DNA from: Primula veris
Taxonomy: Eukaryota; Streptophyta; Magnoliopsida; Ericales; Primulaceae
DNA length: 64,000 nucleotides
NCBI GenBank assembly: GCA_963682055.1
Contig: OY821747.1
Span: 27,278,126 to 27,342,125 of the forward strand
Direction of reading: 5' to 3'
The translations under genes and the position numbers were made by a program. The stretch's first letter is position 1; each line of letters begins with the position of its first letter. The notes beneath the pieces are model-generated. The model was not told the DNA's origin. It ran no database searches and saw only the letters and a list, made by a program, of their open reading frames with translations. Of this stretch, positions 33,958 through 44,584 are shown one piece after another.

Positions 33958-36114
33958 ATGATGTTTGGATATGAAATTCTGACTCAATGCTTGGCTCAAG
34001 TTGGCCCATTTGTGGAGGCGGATTTTAAGAAGCTGGCTGGGATACCCGCCGACATACATATTCGGCTGCCTATCTCCGATGAGGAGGTCATGGGGGTTGT
34101 ACCTGCCGGCGAGGTAGCTGTTCATTCCTCGATATTCTTTACTGGGGGTCTTAGACTTCCTTTTACTGAGTGGATGGCTTCGTTCTTTGAGGCCTTCCAG
34201 ATTGCTCCGGCCCAATTGGCACTGAATGGCTACCGTACCCTGAACGTTATTCCAAGGTTGTCGGAGTTGTCGGGGATAAAGGTCAAACTGAAAGATGTAT
34301 TCGGGGTCTATAGTTTGAGTTTTGATCGCCGTAGCTCTTATTTGAAGACATTGCGCTCTTTCTCTCGGCTTGTCATCGGTCTTCCGGATACCAACAAGGA
34401 GCATAACCTTGGTATCGTGATTGCTTCCGGAAATTGGGGTTGTGCTGGACACCAGATTCCTGGACCTGCTACCACCGCCCCCGATATTCCAGACCTCGAC
34501 GCTCCCAATGTCGAAGCTCTCTTAGCCCTTTGGAAGTGGTGGGGGCCTGGACCGACGAAGGATCCAACAAGCCGTGCTGCTCTCACGCTGTTAGGTTATC
34601 CAGCGGGGACAGTGACCAAGGGTAATCCTGCGCCTGAGATTCCCGTAGAGCCTGAGGAGGAATTCCTCAAAATCGTCAAGGCTCGAAGCGCTTCTTGTGG
34701 AGGGAGAAAGCCTGTTCGTCCTAAGCGCCGAACATCAGACCCTGTTGCCGGGACCCCGAAGAGGGATAGGGTGTCAGGGACATCGGTTAGTGAGGAGGTT
34801 CCTGATGTCGGCATGGATGTGGTGTTGGTTGCCTCTCCCCAGGGTGATTTCACCGAGGCAGCTTCTGCGCATGGTGATGTACGTGTATTAGTTTTGTGAA
34901 TTGTCTTTTAAGTCCATTTTCCCCCCTCTTTATTTGTTATCGTGTTTCAGCTATTGACCTCTTCATTGGTTACCCTTGCCCTTGCCCGGTCAATGGGTAT
35001 TGTTGTGTTTTAGGGGTCGTTCGATAATATATTCGGACATCTCAACCTCATGCTGAACATGGGTGAGGACCCGATGAGCTTGCCTGTCATCTCGCCATTC
35101 CGAACTGAGGGTGTGAGTGAGCACATGACCCCTGAGACTGTTCCTTCAGAGAAGGAGGTGAGGGAGGAAGTGGAGGTGGCAGCCGGTAAAGACATTACCG
35201 GGGAGGTTGTGACGGGAGGTGAGGATGAGGTTCACGCGAGCCTGGAAAAGGTGGTGGTGGACGGGGTCTCGATGACCCGTTACATTGAGAGGTGTGGGGG
35301 CAAATTGCTGGAGCAACCCAAAGCCTTAAGGATGGGGTACACTGCTCTTAAGCACCTTATCTTCAAGGATGCAGAGGAAATGACTGCTCGTCCTATAGTG
35401 TCGGTCATTAAGCAGGCCAACAATGATGTGCTTCGGGTATGTTTCGCACGTCTTTTGTTACATATTTAGTTACGCCCTTAGTTGGATGGCGCCTGATGTT
35501 TCTGATTACAGGCTTTCGTGGGTACCGTGGTGCTGAGGGATCAGTTGACGGCGCTCGAGGCTGAGAAAGAGAAGCTAATCACCGAAAATAAAGCAATGGC
35601 TGAGGAGAAAGCTGAGATGGTGAAGTTGGCCGCTGATTATGACAAATTGGTGGGAGATAACTTACATCTGACCGAGGAGGTTGAGAAGTTGGAGGTCGAA
35701 AAGGAGCGTATGGTCGAGAAGTACGACCTATTAGAGGCCGATAATATGCTTATGGCGGAGGATGTGGAGGCTGGAAAATCCGAGGTTGCTTCGTTGAAAG
35801 CAGCGCAAGCGGAGGAGCGGACAAAGTTTATAATGATTACCAACTTTTCGGTCTTTTGCACTCACGTTCGTGTTCTGAATTTTGTGAAGGTTCCTCTGTC
35901 GAATAGGGCATGGTCTGAATTGGTTTATCCCTGTCCTCAAGCCGCACCGCCGAAGCCTCTGGATTGGGCCAACATTCGGGATGAGGAGCTCCCACGGTTG
36001 CCGGGGCACACGACGTCGACAGCGCTCCGTCCTCATTCCGGCTCGGCTCCGTCTACTCCTCGGTCTGCTACTGCTGCTTCTCCCCCACCCGCATCTTCTC
36101 AGGTGGAGCATTGA
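33958..36114 (+). CDS. Antisense spliced gene: putative gypsy-type transposon-domain protein
   Basis: Three exons on the strand opposite to gag-pol: 33,958-34,878, 35,014-35,436 and 35,512-36,114. The introns are 135 and 75 bp with clean GT-AG borders (GAT|GTACGT, TTTTAG|GGG; CGG|GTATGT, TTACAG|GCT), and the frame is kept exactly (phase 0 at both). The product is about 648 residues. The N-terminal region (RLPFTEWMASFFEAFQIAP, LNGYRTLNV, FGVYSLSF) resembles the plant 'putative gypsy type transposon' domain (Pfam Transposase_28), seen in proteins encoded antisense in Tat-lineage elements. Exon 3 encodes a long coiled coil (RDQLTALEAEKEKLITENKA and onwards) followed by a Ser/Pro-rich tail. No enzymatic motif is visible and the role is unknown. 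Exon 3 could be further spliced near 35,830-35,890, where coding character weakens. Confidence 0.65.
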
Positions 36115-36339
36115 CTATATAATTGTAGTATTTTTTGTGTAGCTTAGTGTAGGGTCTTTTGGTACCCGGATTGTGGCCCTCTTTTGTATCTACAAGGACA
36201 TTCTTTTGGGAAGTGATTATATATGTGCTCCGTTTTCTTCCTGTTTGGCTTTTCTAGTTAATTTCGTTCTTTTGGTTGTTGTCATCTTTTGAAGGACGTA
36301 GAAACAAAATCTTGTCAGGTACCTGTTAACCCCCTTGCC

Positions 36340-36855
36340 ATGGTGGTCTGGACCTCTCCTAGTCATAGTGTAGATGATACTGTTAGTGGTGGTCCAGAAA
36401 GGCCTAAGGCGTCCCTAACTTCTGAATTGAATTGTGCTCGTCGTGAAATCGAGGATTTGAATATTCATATTTCAAACTTGTCGACTCGGTTACGCGATTT
36501 GGGTGAGGATTTCAGTAAGAAGACCGCCCGTTATTCTGTAAATAAGGGGAAGGCCAAAGAGCTATTAGGTGAACTTCGTCGGTCTCGGGATGATGCCCGG
36601 GGCCGGGTGACGAGCTTGAATTTGGCGTTAGGGGCCGTTTTCGAGGACGCTGAGTATGTGAAAGGCACCCGTGGTGTTATCCGAGCAGAGCGTATGGTTG
36701 GTGCTATGGCTTGGGTAACCGAAACGACGGCTGCGTTGAACCGCTTGGATGCCTCGGTAAAGGGCCGTTTGGGTACGCAGATAGTTTTGCTATGGGACAT
36801 CCATTTTGCTGACGTCGCAGAGTCCTCGGCCTCTATCGAGGGCTTATCTAATTGA
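36340..36855 (+). CDS. Antisense coiled-coil frame or downstream exon
   Basis: The open frame runs from about 36,289, directly after an acceptor-like TTTTGAAG, to TGA at 36,855; the first ATG is at 36,340. It encodes a helical charged protein (LNCARREIEDLNIHISNLS, KELLGELRRSRDDARGRV) without a known domain. It is either another small gene with a TATA-like TATATATG near 36,217, or a 3' exon of the gene starting at 33,958 used in an alternative transcript. Sequence alone cannot decide. Confidence 0.45.
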   Translation: MVVWTSPSHSVDDTVSGGPERPKASLTSELNCARREIEDLNIHISNLSTRLRDLGEDFSKKTARYSVNKGKAKELLGELRRSRDDARGRVTSLNLALGAVFEDAEYVKGTRGVIRAERMVGAMAWVTETTAALNRLDASVKGRLGTQIVLLWDIHFADVAESSASIEGLSN

Positions 36856-37074
36856 GTTTTGAGAGTAGTTTGTATTTTGAGCTTTCTCAAACTTGTATAA
36901 AATTATTCTTTATTTGGATTTTGCTTTGTCGGTTCTTTAGTTGTATTGATGATGTCTTTTTCCCTTCTTTCTTCGTAGGCATTTGCTACTTTGGTGCATC
37001 AGACTGGTCCTCCGCCCCCTGTTAATCTGGGGCAAGGACGGACTGGTGCTGCCCGGGTTAGGGGTTCGTCTGAT

Positions 37075-37623
37075 ATGGCAGATGAAGCTAGTGCCCGTTT
37101 ACCTCATATCCTGATGGGAAAGAACGAGAAGCTTCGAGTCCAGTGTGCTCGGCTTAAGAAAAAATTGCGAGCTCAATCTGCGTCATTCCAGGCATATGTG
37201 GGACGCGCCGAGCATGTTTATGAGGTGCAAGAGCATCGTCTGGACCGGTATTGGTGTTTAAAGGATAAGTGGTTTGGTAAGTTAAAGCTGTTAATACCCC
37301 AGGCCAATGTCTTGATGAAATTCTTTCGTGCATCTACACGTCGGCATGATGCTTCTGCCGAACTGTTCGAAGATCGTCAGCACCCTGTGGACGAAGCTCG
37401 TCTTAAGGGTGCGTCTGTTGCCCATGAGAACGCGAGGGGGTCTGAGTTCGCAGCCCGGGTCGAGGTAGGGCAACATGTGGGTGTTTACACGACCAACTTC
37501 GATTTTCTTGTTTTTGAGGAGCCTTTTGAGGGTCAAGAGACCGATGAAGACACGGCGACAGATGACGAAGAGGTTAGGCTGAGTCATGTACCGTCGTGTT
37601 CGTCATGTAGCAGCTCTTCTTAG
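37075..37623 (+). CDS. Antisense coiled-coil frame or terminal exon
   Basis: The frame is open from 36,980, right after the acceptor CTTCGTAG, and the first ATG is at 37,075. It encodes a basic helical part (GKNEKLRVQCARLKKKLRAQ) and ends with an acidic then poly-Ser tail (SCSSCSSSS). The good acceptor and the lack of an upstream ATG favour an exon, but it may be an independent small gene. A tail of acidic residues and serines also occurs in gene A. Confidence 0.45.
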   Translation: MADEASARLPHILMGKNEKLRVQCARLKKKLRAQSASFQAYVGRAEHVYEVQEHRLDRYWCLKDKWFGKLKLLIPQANVLMKFFRASTRRHDASAELFEDRQHPVDEARLKGASVAHENARGSEFAARVEVGQHVGVYTTNFDFLVFEEPFEGQETDEDTATDDEEVRLSHVPSCSSCSSSS

Positions 37624-37804
37624 TTGATTTCTTTATTTATTCATCGTACATTATTGCCTCCGTAATGTAGGCCAGAATCATTTGCTTCATTTGTTTATTC
37701 ATGTATTGGACATTCTCATTGTTTCATCGAAATTTCCTTGATTGTATTGATTTTCCTTTGTTGTTTTCTTCATTTGGTACTTGGTCGCCTCCGTAACGTG
37801 GGCT

Positions 37805-38164
37805 AGACTATTGGTACAAGGACATTGCCTCTTTGTTTGACTTTCTTTTGTTCGACTCTTGCTTATTGATACCTGCATATTTGCCTCTTTGCTTGGCTTT
37901 CTTTTGTTTGACTCTTGCTTATTGATACCTGCATATTTGCCTCTTTGCTTGGCTTTCCTTTGCTTGATTTTTGCTTATTGGTACCTGCATATTTGCCTCT
38001 TTGCTTGGCTTTCTTTTGTTCGACTCTTGCTTATTGATACCTGCATATTTGCCTCTTTGCTTGGCTTTCTTTTGTTCGACTCTTGCTTATTGATACCTGC
38101 ATATTTGCCTCTTTGCTTGGCTTTCCTTTGCTTGACTTTTGCTTATTGGTACCTGCATATGTGC
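37805..38164. repeat. 56-bp tandem array, about six copies
   Basis: Units start GCTTATTGATACCTGCATAT at 37,861, 37,917, 37,973, 38,029 and 38,085, with a partial copy at 38,141 and a diverged one before 37,861. The spacing is exactly 56 bp. The 107-codon plus frame across it is an artefact of the repeat. The array lies in the gypsy 3' region between integrase and the antisense genes. Confidence 0.95.
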
Positions 38165-38232
38165 CTCCGATACGTCGGATGACTTTTTAGGGACTTAAAC
38201 CCTGTTGCCTCCGGTTTGTTGGAGGTCTTGAG

Positions 38233-38599
38233 TATTCCTAGGCACTTTCTTAGATATGCCATGTTGGGAATTTCACAGTATTCCTAGACACTTTCTTAGA
38301 CATGCCATGTTGGGAATTTCACAGTATTCCTAGGCACTTTCTTAGACATGCCATGTTGGGAATTTCACAGTATTCCTAGGCACTTTCTTAGACATGCCAT
38401 GTTGGGAATTTCACAGTATTCCTAGGCACTTTCTTAGACATGCCATGTTGGGAATTTCACAGTATTCCTAGGCACTTTCTTAGACATGCCATGTTGGGAA
38501 TTTCACAGTATTCCTAGGCACTTTCTTAGACATGCCATGTTGAGAATTTCACAGTATTCCTAGGCACTTTCTTAGACATGTCATGTTGGGAATTTCACA
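38233..38599. repeat. 46-bp tandem array, eight copies
   Basis: Units start TATTCCTAGGCACTTTCTTA and repeat every 46 bp at 38,233, 38,279, 38,325, 38,371, 38,417, 38,463, 38,509 and 38,555. They are nearly identical (one or two changes each), so the array is much younger than the element's coding lesions or has been homogenised. Tat-type 3' regions are known sources of new satellite repeats. Confidence 0.97.
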
Positions 38600-38752
38600 T
38601 GCCTTCTTGGAGGATTTGTTAGACAGCATGACAAGATATTTCATTTATTCAAAAGATAATGTCATGACAAAGCAGAGGTGAGGTAGTAGCTGGGATGGTA
38701 AGCTAGCTTACACGTAGTACTTCTTAAGATTAGCTACGTTCCAAGAATTTTT

Positions 38753-39460
38753 TTATCCTCGGCTGTTGTCGAACAGGACGCTTTTGATCTTGTAGGATAC
38801 TGGGCTTGTTCTTTTGACGATTTCGTATGGGCCTTCCCAGGTGAGGCTCAGTTTGCCATGTATCTCATTTCTGGTATAGACCGTTACTCGCCGTAGCACC
38901 AGTTCTCCTACCATGAATTCCTTGGTTCCTTTCACCCTCTTGTCATAGGTTTGCTTGACGCTTTGTTGGTACTTTGCTAGGGTAAGGGCTGCTATCTCTC
39001 GTTTCTCGTCTAGCATGTCGAGTTCCTCTCTCATTCTTTGTTTATTGTTTCCCTGCTCGACTAACGCTATTCGGAGTGTGGGTAGCCCGATTTTTGTTGG
39101 TATGACGGCCTCGATGCCGTATGCTAAGCTGAACGGGGTTTAATTGGTGCCCGTCTCTGGCTTAGTTCGGCACAACCATAAGATGTTGAGCAGTCGCTCA
39201 GGCCATCTCCCCTTTGCTTGTTCCAGGGTCGTCTTTATGCCATCTAGTACGGTTCGGTTTGACATCTCTGATTGGCCGTTACCTTGTGGGTATGTTGGAG
39301 TCGAGTAGAACTTTCGGATACCGAGTTCTTCGTACCAAAGCTGTAGCTTGGCGTCCTTGAACTGGGTGTCGTTGTCTGCGACAATGGCGTATGGTATACC
39401 GAGCCTAGTAATGATATGCTCCCAGATGAATTGTTTAACATTGTTGGCTTTAATTCTCGG
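38753..39460 (-). pseudogene. Gypsy integrase, C-terminal part (frameshift and stop)
   Basis: This is the end of pol. The frame 38,753-39,034 carries the integrase C-terminal region (YDKRVKGTKEFMVGELVLRR, LTWEGPYEIVKR). The same frame continues upstream through a TAA at 39,140-39,142 into catalytic-core sequence, with the second catalytic Asp and the QGNGQSE-like motif readable near 39,400-39,280. A one-base frameshift near 39,460 separates it from the upstream integrase and RNase H frame. Both lesions would prevent a functional integrase. Confidence 0.8.
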
Positions 39461-40482
39461 AGAGGTTTAGCCTCGACCCATTTGGTGAAGTAGTCCGTCG
39501 CTACGATCAAATATTCAACGCTGCCGGGTGCTTTGGGAAGCTTCCCGACTATATCAATTGCCCATTGTGCGAATGGCCATGGTGCCGATACTAGGGTTAT
39601 CATAGATGATGGGAGCCGAGGTATTTTGGCGAATCGTTGGCACTTGTCGCATCTTTGGACATAAACATCTGCATCGCGTTTGATATAAGGCCACCAATAT
39701 CCCTGAGTGATTGTTTTGTTAGCAAGGGACCGCCCTTTGATGTGTGCTCCGCAGGATCCTTCGTGGATCTCTTCTAAGAATGGTTGTTGTAGTTCGGGCC
39801 GGACACACAGAAGGTGGGGTCCTCGGTAACTGGATTTGTACAGTTTGTCATCCTCGGATAGCCAGAACCGAGGGGCCTTTCTTGTGATTTTCAACGCTTT
39901 TATCTTGTCTGCCGGGAGCGTCCCGTTTCGCAGATATTGAAACATGTTGTCCATCCACCCTAGCTCATATTGTATTGACGTTACTCGGTCTATTATTTTG
40001 GTTATGCTCGGGGTTTCCAGAAGTTTTAATGTTAATGTCGAGGCTAGGGTTGCCAAGGCGTCGGCATGTGCATTTTCGGTGCGATTGATTCTTATAAATT
40101 CGCACTGTTCGAACGTGACCATTATGCTATGGACTTTCTCTTGGTAGAGGATCATTCGGTCGTCCTTGGCTTGGTATTCACCAATGGCCTGGTTGACGAT
40201 TAGCATGGAGTCGGAGCTAGCAATTAAGTGGGAGCATCCGAGGGACCTTGCAATAAGCATGCCGTTTATCATGGCTTCATATTCTGCCTCATTGTTAGTA
40301 GCTCGAAAGCCCTGCTTGGTGCTTTTCTCGATGATTGCGCTTTCGCTGGACTTAAGGACGATGCCTGCTCCCGATCCGTCTTTGGTTGCTGATCCATCGA
40401 CATGTATTTGCCAGTGTGATTGGGGGGATATGGCCAAGGGCTCGTCATATCCTTCAGTGAACTCCGCGACGAAATCGGCCAA
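39461..40482 (-). pseudogene. Gypsy RNase H and integrase N-terminal part
   Basis: The open frame 39,244-40,482 encodes an RNase H domain (HVDGSATKDGSGAGIVL, NNEAEYEA, SSDSMLIVNQ, NAHADALA), then the integrase zinc-binding region (H..H..C..C with EIHEGSCGAHIKG and CDKCQRFA) and the start of the catalytic core (WAIDIVGKLP, VATDYFTKWVEAKP). Downstream of about 39,460 the frame is shifted and the residues are meaningless. The extra RNase H of the archaeal type, next to integrase, is typical of Tat-lineage elements. Confidence 0.85.
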
Positions 40483-41613
40483 GACTTGTCCCTTTATGGC
40501 ATGTCGGGGCGCGAACTCGATATGAAATTAGGATAGCTCGACCCCCCATGCCGCTACTCGGCCGCTTATGTCCATCCGTCGAAGCGATTCCTTGATGTGG
40601 AATTTCGTGTATACTTGGACCTGATGAGCTATGAAGTAGTGTGGCAACTTTCTGGTCGCAACGACCAATGCCAAACATAGCTTTTCCAATGGTAGGTAAC
40701 GTGTTTTGGCCTCGACCAGAGTTTTGCTGACGAAGTAGATCGGGAATTGTTCTCGATCTTTTTCTCTTAGGATGACCGCGCTCACAGCTGTAGTGGAAAC
40801 TGCTAGGTAGCATGCCAGAATATCTCCTTTGTTTGGCCTTACTAGCAGTGGCAGCATCCTTAAGTACTCTTTGAGGTTGTTAAATGAAGCCTCACACTCC
40901 GGGTCCCACACGAATTTCCTATCCTTCTTGAGTGATTCAAAAAATGGTCGTCCCTTGTCCGCGGATCGACTGATGAACCTGCTCAGTACGGCCATCATTT
41001 TCGTGAGCTCTTGTACCTGCTTCTTATTCTTGGGTGCTGCTAGGTTCCGTAGAGCTGTGATTTGATCGGGATTAGCTTCTATTCCTCGTCGGCTGACCAT
41101 ATGCCCCAAAAATTTCCCCTTGTTGATGCCGAACGCGCACTTGCTTGCGTTGAGTTTCAGTTTGTGCTCGCCCAACATTCGGAAGACGTCTCTGATGTCT
41201 TGGAGGTGGGATGTGGTCCTTTCGCTTTTGACGACCATGTCGTCTATGTACACCTCCATTGTCATCCCTATATGCTCTCGGCATACCCTCGTTATCATCC
41301 TCTGGTATGTTGCTCCCGCGTTGCGTAGACCGAACGGCATTACCGTATAGCAATAGTTTCCCAAAGGCTATATAAACGATGTCTTTTCTTGATCCTCATG
41401 GGTGAGGGGGCTTTGGTGGTACCCCGAGTATGCGTCAAGGAAGGTCATCCGTTCTGCTCCCACTGTCGCATCCACCAGTTGATCAATCCTTGGAAGGGGA
41501 AAGGGGTCCCTCGGGCAGGCTTTGTTAAGATTGGTGAAGTCTATACAGACTCTTTCCTTCCTATTCTTCTTAGGGACGACGACTGGATTGGATAACCACT
41601 TCGGGTAGAACAC
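40483..41613 (-). pseudogene. Gypsy reverse transcriptase and first RNase H (two stops)
   Basis: The RT fingers and palm are seen in frame 41,368-41,613 (KKNRKERVCIDFTNLNKACP, PLPRIDQLVDATVG, FLDAYSGYHQ). Continuing in frame 40,528-41,364 are YTVMPFGLRNAGATYQRM, the catalytic box YIDDMVVKS, the connection domain and the RT-linked RNase H remnant (VAWDPE-like and IYFVSKTLV). In-frame TAG at 41,368-41,370 and TAA at 40,528-40,530 interrupt it. Otherwise the active-site residues are preserved. Confidence 0.9.
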
Positions 41614-42720
41614 CTCCCTTATAGCTCCAGCTTCTAACAGCTTTCGGACTTCAGCAATTATAGCCGCTCTGTGCTGGACAAAATACTTTCTTTCTCCTCT
41701 GAGCTATTGGCTTATACTTAGGTGGTGACACGCCGTATTAGGGTCTAGGCCTGGCATGTCTTTGGGGCTTCAGGCGAATTTATCGATGTTATTGAAGAGG
41801 AACGCTTCTAGCTCCTCGGATTCCTCTTTAGGAAGGCTATCGCCTATGAGGAAGTAGTGCTCCTCGTCCATATCCGGAATATACACCTTCCGAAGCGTTT
41901 CTCCGACTTGTTCCTCAACAACCCTCTCAGCTCGGGTTATTTGGTCGAACAGCTTCCTCATGCTTGTGGGTTGTTCGACAACTACAAGTTGTCTCTTCAG
42001 AGCAGCGGTGATATCCTCACAGCGTCTTGAATCCTCTTGACATCCTCGGGCTGTTTTGATCTCCCCCCTGGCATTAGGGTATTTCACCTTCTGGTGGTAT
42101 GTCGAAGGTATGGCCCGCATGGCATGAAGCCATGGTCGACCCAAGATCGCGTTGTGACCTGAATTGTCATTGACCACCAAGAATTCCATGGGGACAGATA
42201 CAGATCCTGTTGTAACATTTAGGACGATCTTTCCCAATGGTTTAGTCATCTCAGAGATGAACCCGATCAGTGTGACGTCGGTGGGCTATAGATCTTGCAA
42301 TTTGAGCTCCATCTTGTCGAAGAGCTCTTTGTACATGATATCACAAGAGGCTCCTTGGTCGACAAGCACTCTGCTGACCGTGTCTATGCCAATCTGGACG
42401 CGGAGGTTAGTGGCGTCCCCATGGGGGTATATTACCCCTTCTTCATCAAGATCTGAGAAAGAAATGGGCGAGTGTCGCTGCGGCGTGCATTGCCGCTTTG
42501 ACGTTGACGCCTGTGACGCCTTGGCTACTTGCCCAAAGTGCGCCAGTTGCCGCTGTTGTGATCTTTCCCCTCCCGAGTCCTTGGGTCTTGACAGATGCAC
42601 GACATTGATTGTTTTGCCTTGTCGGTTGTCGGATCCCTCGATGGCTAGCTGTTTGCCTTTGTTCCCAGCGCCCTTGATAAACTTGTTGAGGTATCATGCA
42701 TCACCCCACGTGTTCATCTT
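41614..42720 (-). pseudogene. Gypsy aspartic protease region (stops present)
   Basis: Frame 42,286-42,600 carries the protease active-site motif (VSRVLVDQGASCDIMY) and 41,770-42,249 the second half (FLVVNDNSGHNAILGRPWLH). In-frame TAGs at 42,286-42,288 and 41,704-41,706 break it. Upstream, the Gln/Arg-rich linker to gag is also interrupted. Gln follows the catalytic Asp where Thr or Ser is common, a substitution pattern that fits Tat-type proteases. Confidence 0.75.
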
Positions 42721-43947
42721 TCACCGCAGATTGCGACAGTGCTTGGTGAGATGGTCGTGATCCTCATGATAAGCGTAGAAGAGCTTGGAGTCTATCAGAT
42801 TAGGGGGGGTAGCGAACGGTTGTGGTCGGGAATACCAGCTTTCTCTGCATATATCCTTAAGAATATCTTCGGCAGACAGGTTGAAAGTGTATCGCAGCTC
42901 GACTGATTCGAAGTTTTGTCGGCGTTCCCTCTCTTGGAACCGACCTTGTTGAAGTAGCTCGGGGGGCATTGGGTAGGCGATCTGGAGTGGTTTAGGCTCG
43001 GGCTCTCGGGGTCGCTCTACCCTTTACTGGACCTCGGGACCTTTGTCCCGCCTGTTCTGTGTGACTGCTTCCCCCCGATTGCTCTTAGCTCTCTTGCGGT
43101 CTAACTGTGCCTCTCGGACCGTCTCTCTTCTCGGCAGAGTTCGGTTGAGGAGTCGCATTTCCTCATTCTTATCGGTGAGGTGGGTGCAGTAGGCAAGCAA
43201 AGCGTGCGTGGTCGAAAAACTTTTGCCTATGAACTTCCTTCTCGCCCAATAGCCGTTGGGGATGGAGTTGATGAAGTTTTGGATGGCTATGTTATGGGCG
43301 TACTGCGGAATCTGGTTTGCCACATCGATGAAACGTATGCAGTAGTCATTGAGTCGTTCATTCGGCAGCATTGCCATTTTTAGAAGGGTTTCAATGTTGA
43401 CCTTCTTCTTTCGATGAGCAGGATATCGGGCGGAGTACGTACGGAGGAGCTCCGTCCAGCTTCCTATGGATCCCCATGGTAAATTATGATACCACGACGA
43501 AGCCTCCTGGCCCAAGTTGTTCTTGAAAAACTTGCACATCAATACCGCGTCATCACTCCACAGTTCCATCCTCGTTTTGTAGTGGCGCAAGTGATCAATT
43601 ATGCAGCTCTTTCCATCATAAAGCCTGAACTCTGGGATGACGAACCCCACCGGATTGCGGTACCACGTGATATGCTCGGTACATGGAGTTTCTTGGCACA
43701 CGTCCCAAGCCTGTTGGAACGCTTCATCCGGTGCTGGGTAGTGGGGGGGGGGGTATTCCCCATGGTGGGGTTCTGGGTAGTATCCCACCACGACCCTGTG
43801 TCGGGGTATCCTTGTATTACGTGGTTGGCCTGCCGCTGCCACAACTGCTCGGTAAGCGGAATCTTCCATGTCGTGTCGAGGATCGGTGTGTGCATTGGCA
43901 GGTTGAGTAGGCGGTATTGCGATGCCGGCAGCTGCCATGGCCGTCAT
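42721..43947 (-). pseudogene. Gypsy gag (retrotransposon gag domain, stop present)
   Basis: Frame 43,024-43,947 contains a retrotransposon gag domain (FRLYDGKSCIIDHLRHYKTR, SWYHNLPWGSIGSWTELLRT, LNDYCIRFIDVANQIP). A TAA at 43,024-43,026 separates it from frame 42,721-42,969, which has the C-terminal FYAYHEDHDHLTKHC motif. Gag forms the virus-like particle in which reverse transcription takes place. Confidence 0.85.
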
Positions 43948-44043
43948 GCACGCTGCCAGCTGAGCCTGCAGCTGGGCATCGTTCCTTTCGTCGGTCCTTG
44001 CCGCTGCGACCGCGTTCCCGGTTGGGGGAATTATGGTTTGTAC

Positions 44044-44505
44044 TTACACCGTGGAGGGTGTAATTATTCGCGGTGGGAGGATCGGTGGTCGGGACGTTTG
44101 TTCGAGTACATGATCCTCGGGCATGCCAAACCGGTGGGCTTTGTTCGTTTGAAAACAAACCCGTTGGGAGCTGGAATTGACCGAGGCTACGAGCAGTGGG
44201 GTCCTTGAGCTTGGCCCTGCGTTGTCGAGGCGTCGGTTGCTTGGCAAGGTACCCCTTGCGTTCCTTGCCGCGGATAGCGCTCTTTCGTTTTCCGAGTCAG
44301 TGGGGTTCTCGTCGACGAGCCCATCGATTTGTTGAGGTTGGTTGGTTTGGATGTTAGAGATGGTCGGTCTTGATCCAGCCTGAAGCGCCTCGTAGCGGTC
44401 TTGGATGTCGATGAGATACGCTAGCTCATCTCGGCAGATTGAGACTTCTTGGTTAGATGTTGTGCCTATTTCCTCTGGGCGGGTTTCTTCATTGGTATTC
44501 GTCAT
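44044..44505 (-). CDS. Leader frame upstream of gypsy gag
   Basis: A 153-codon frame beginning MTNTNEETRPEEIG starts 80 bp downstream of the primer site. It is polar, Asn/Thr/Ser-rich and has no known domain. It is either the disordered N-terminus of gag, separated from 43,024-43,947 by lesions, or a short ORF1 as found in Ogre/Tat elements. Confidence 0.5.
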   Translation of the reverse strand: MTNTNEETRPEEIGTTSNQEVSICRDELAYLIDIQDRYEALQAGSRPTISNIQTNQPQQIDGLVDENPTDSENERALSAARNARGTLPSNRRLDNAGPSSRTPLLVASVNSSSQRVCFQTNKAHRFGMPEDHVLEQTSRPPILPPRIITPSTV

Positions 44506-44564
44506 TGTTGCTCGTCTGATAGAGTGTTGGTGTTCTATTTCGAAACTAGTTGGGAACTAGATGA

Positions 44565-44582
44565 TTTCCGGAGACGGCGCCA
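44565..44582 (-). promoter_or_regulatory. Gypsy primer-binding site, tRNA-Asp type (imperfect)
   Basis: Two bases inside the 5' LTR the minus strand reads TGGCGCCGTCTCCGGAAA, which matches the complement of the plant tRNA-Asp 3' end in the first nine bases and again in CCGG. This tRNA is the usual primer of Tat and Athila elements. The mismatches in the middle may be decay. Confidence 0.65.
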
Positions 44583-44584
44583 TT

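Noticed and set aside
37859..38182. 107-codon plus-strand frame encoding a repetitive Leu/Cys-rich protein
   Set aside because: It is produced by the 56-bp tandem array (the array read in shifting frames) and has no start context or domain.
38233..38599. Regularly spaced repeats resembling a CRISPR array
   Set aside because: The whole 46-bp unit repeats with no unique spacers, and the context is a plant retrotransposon.
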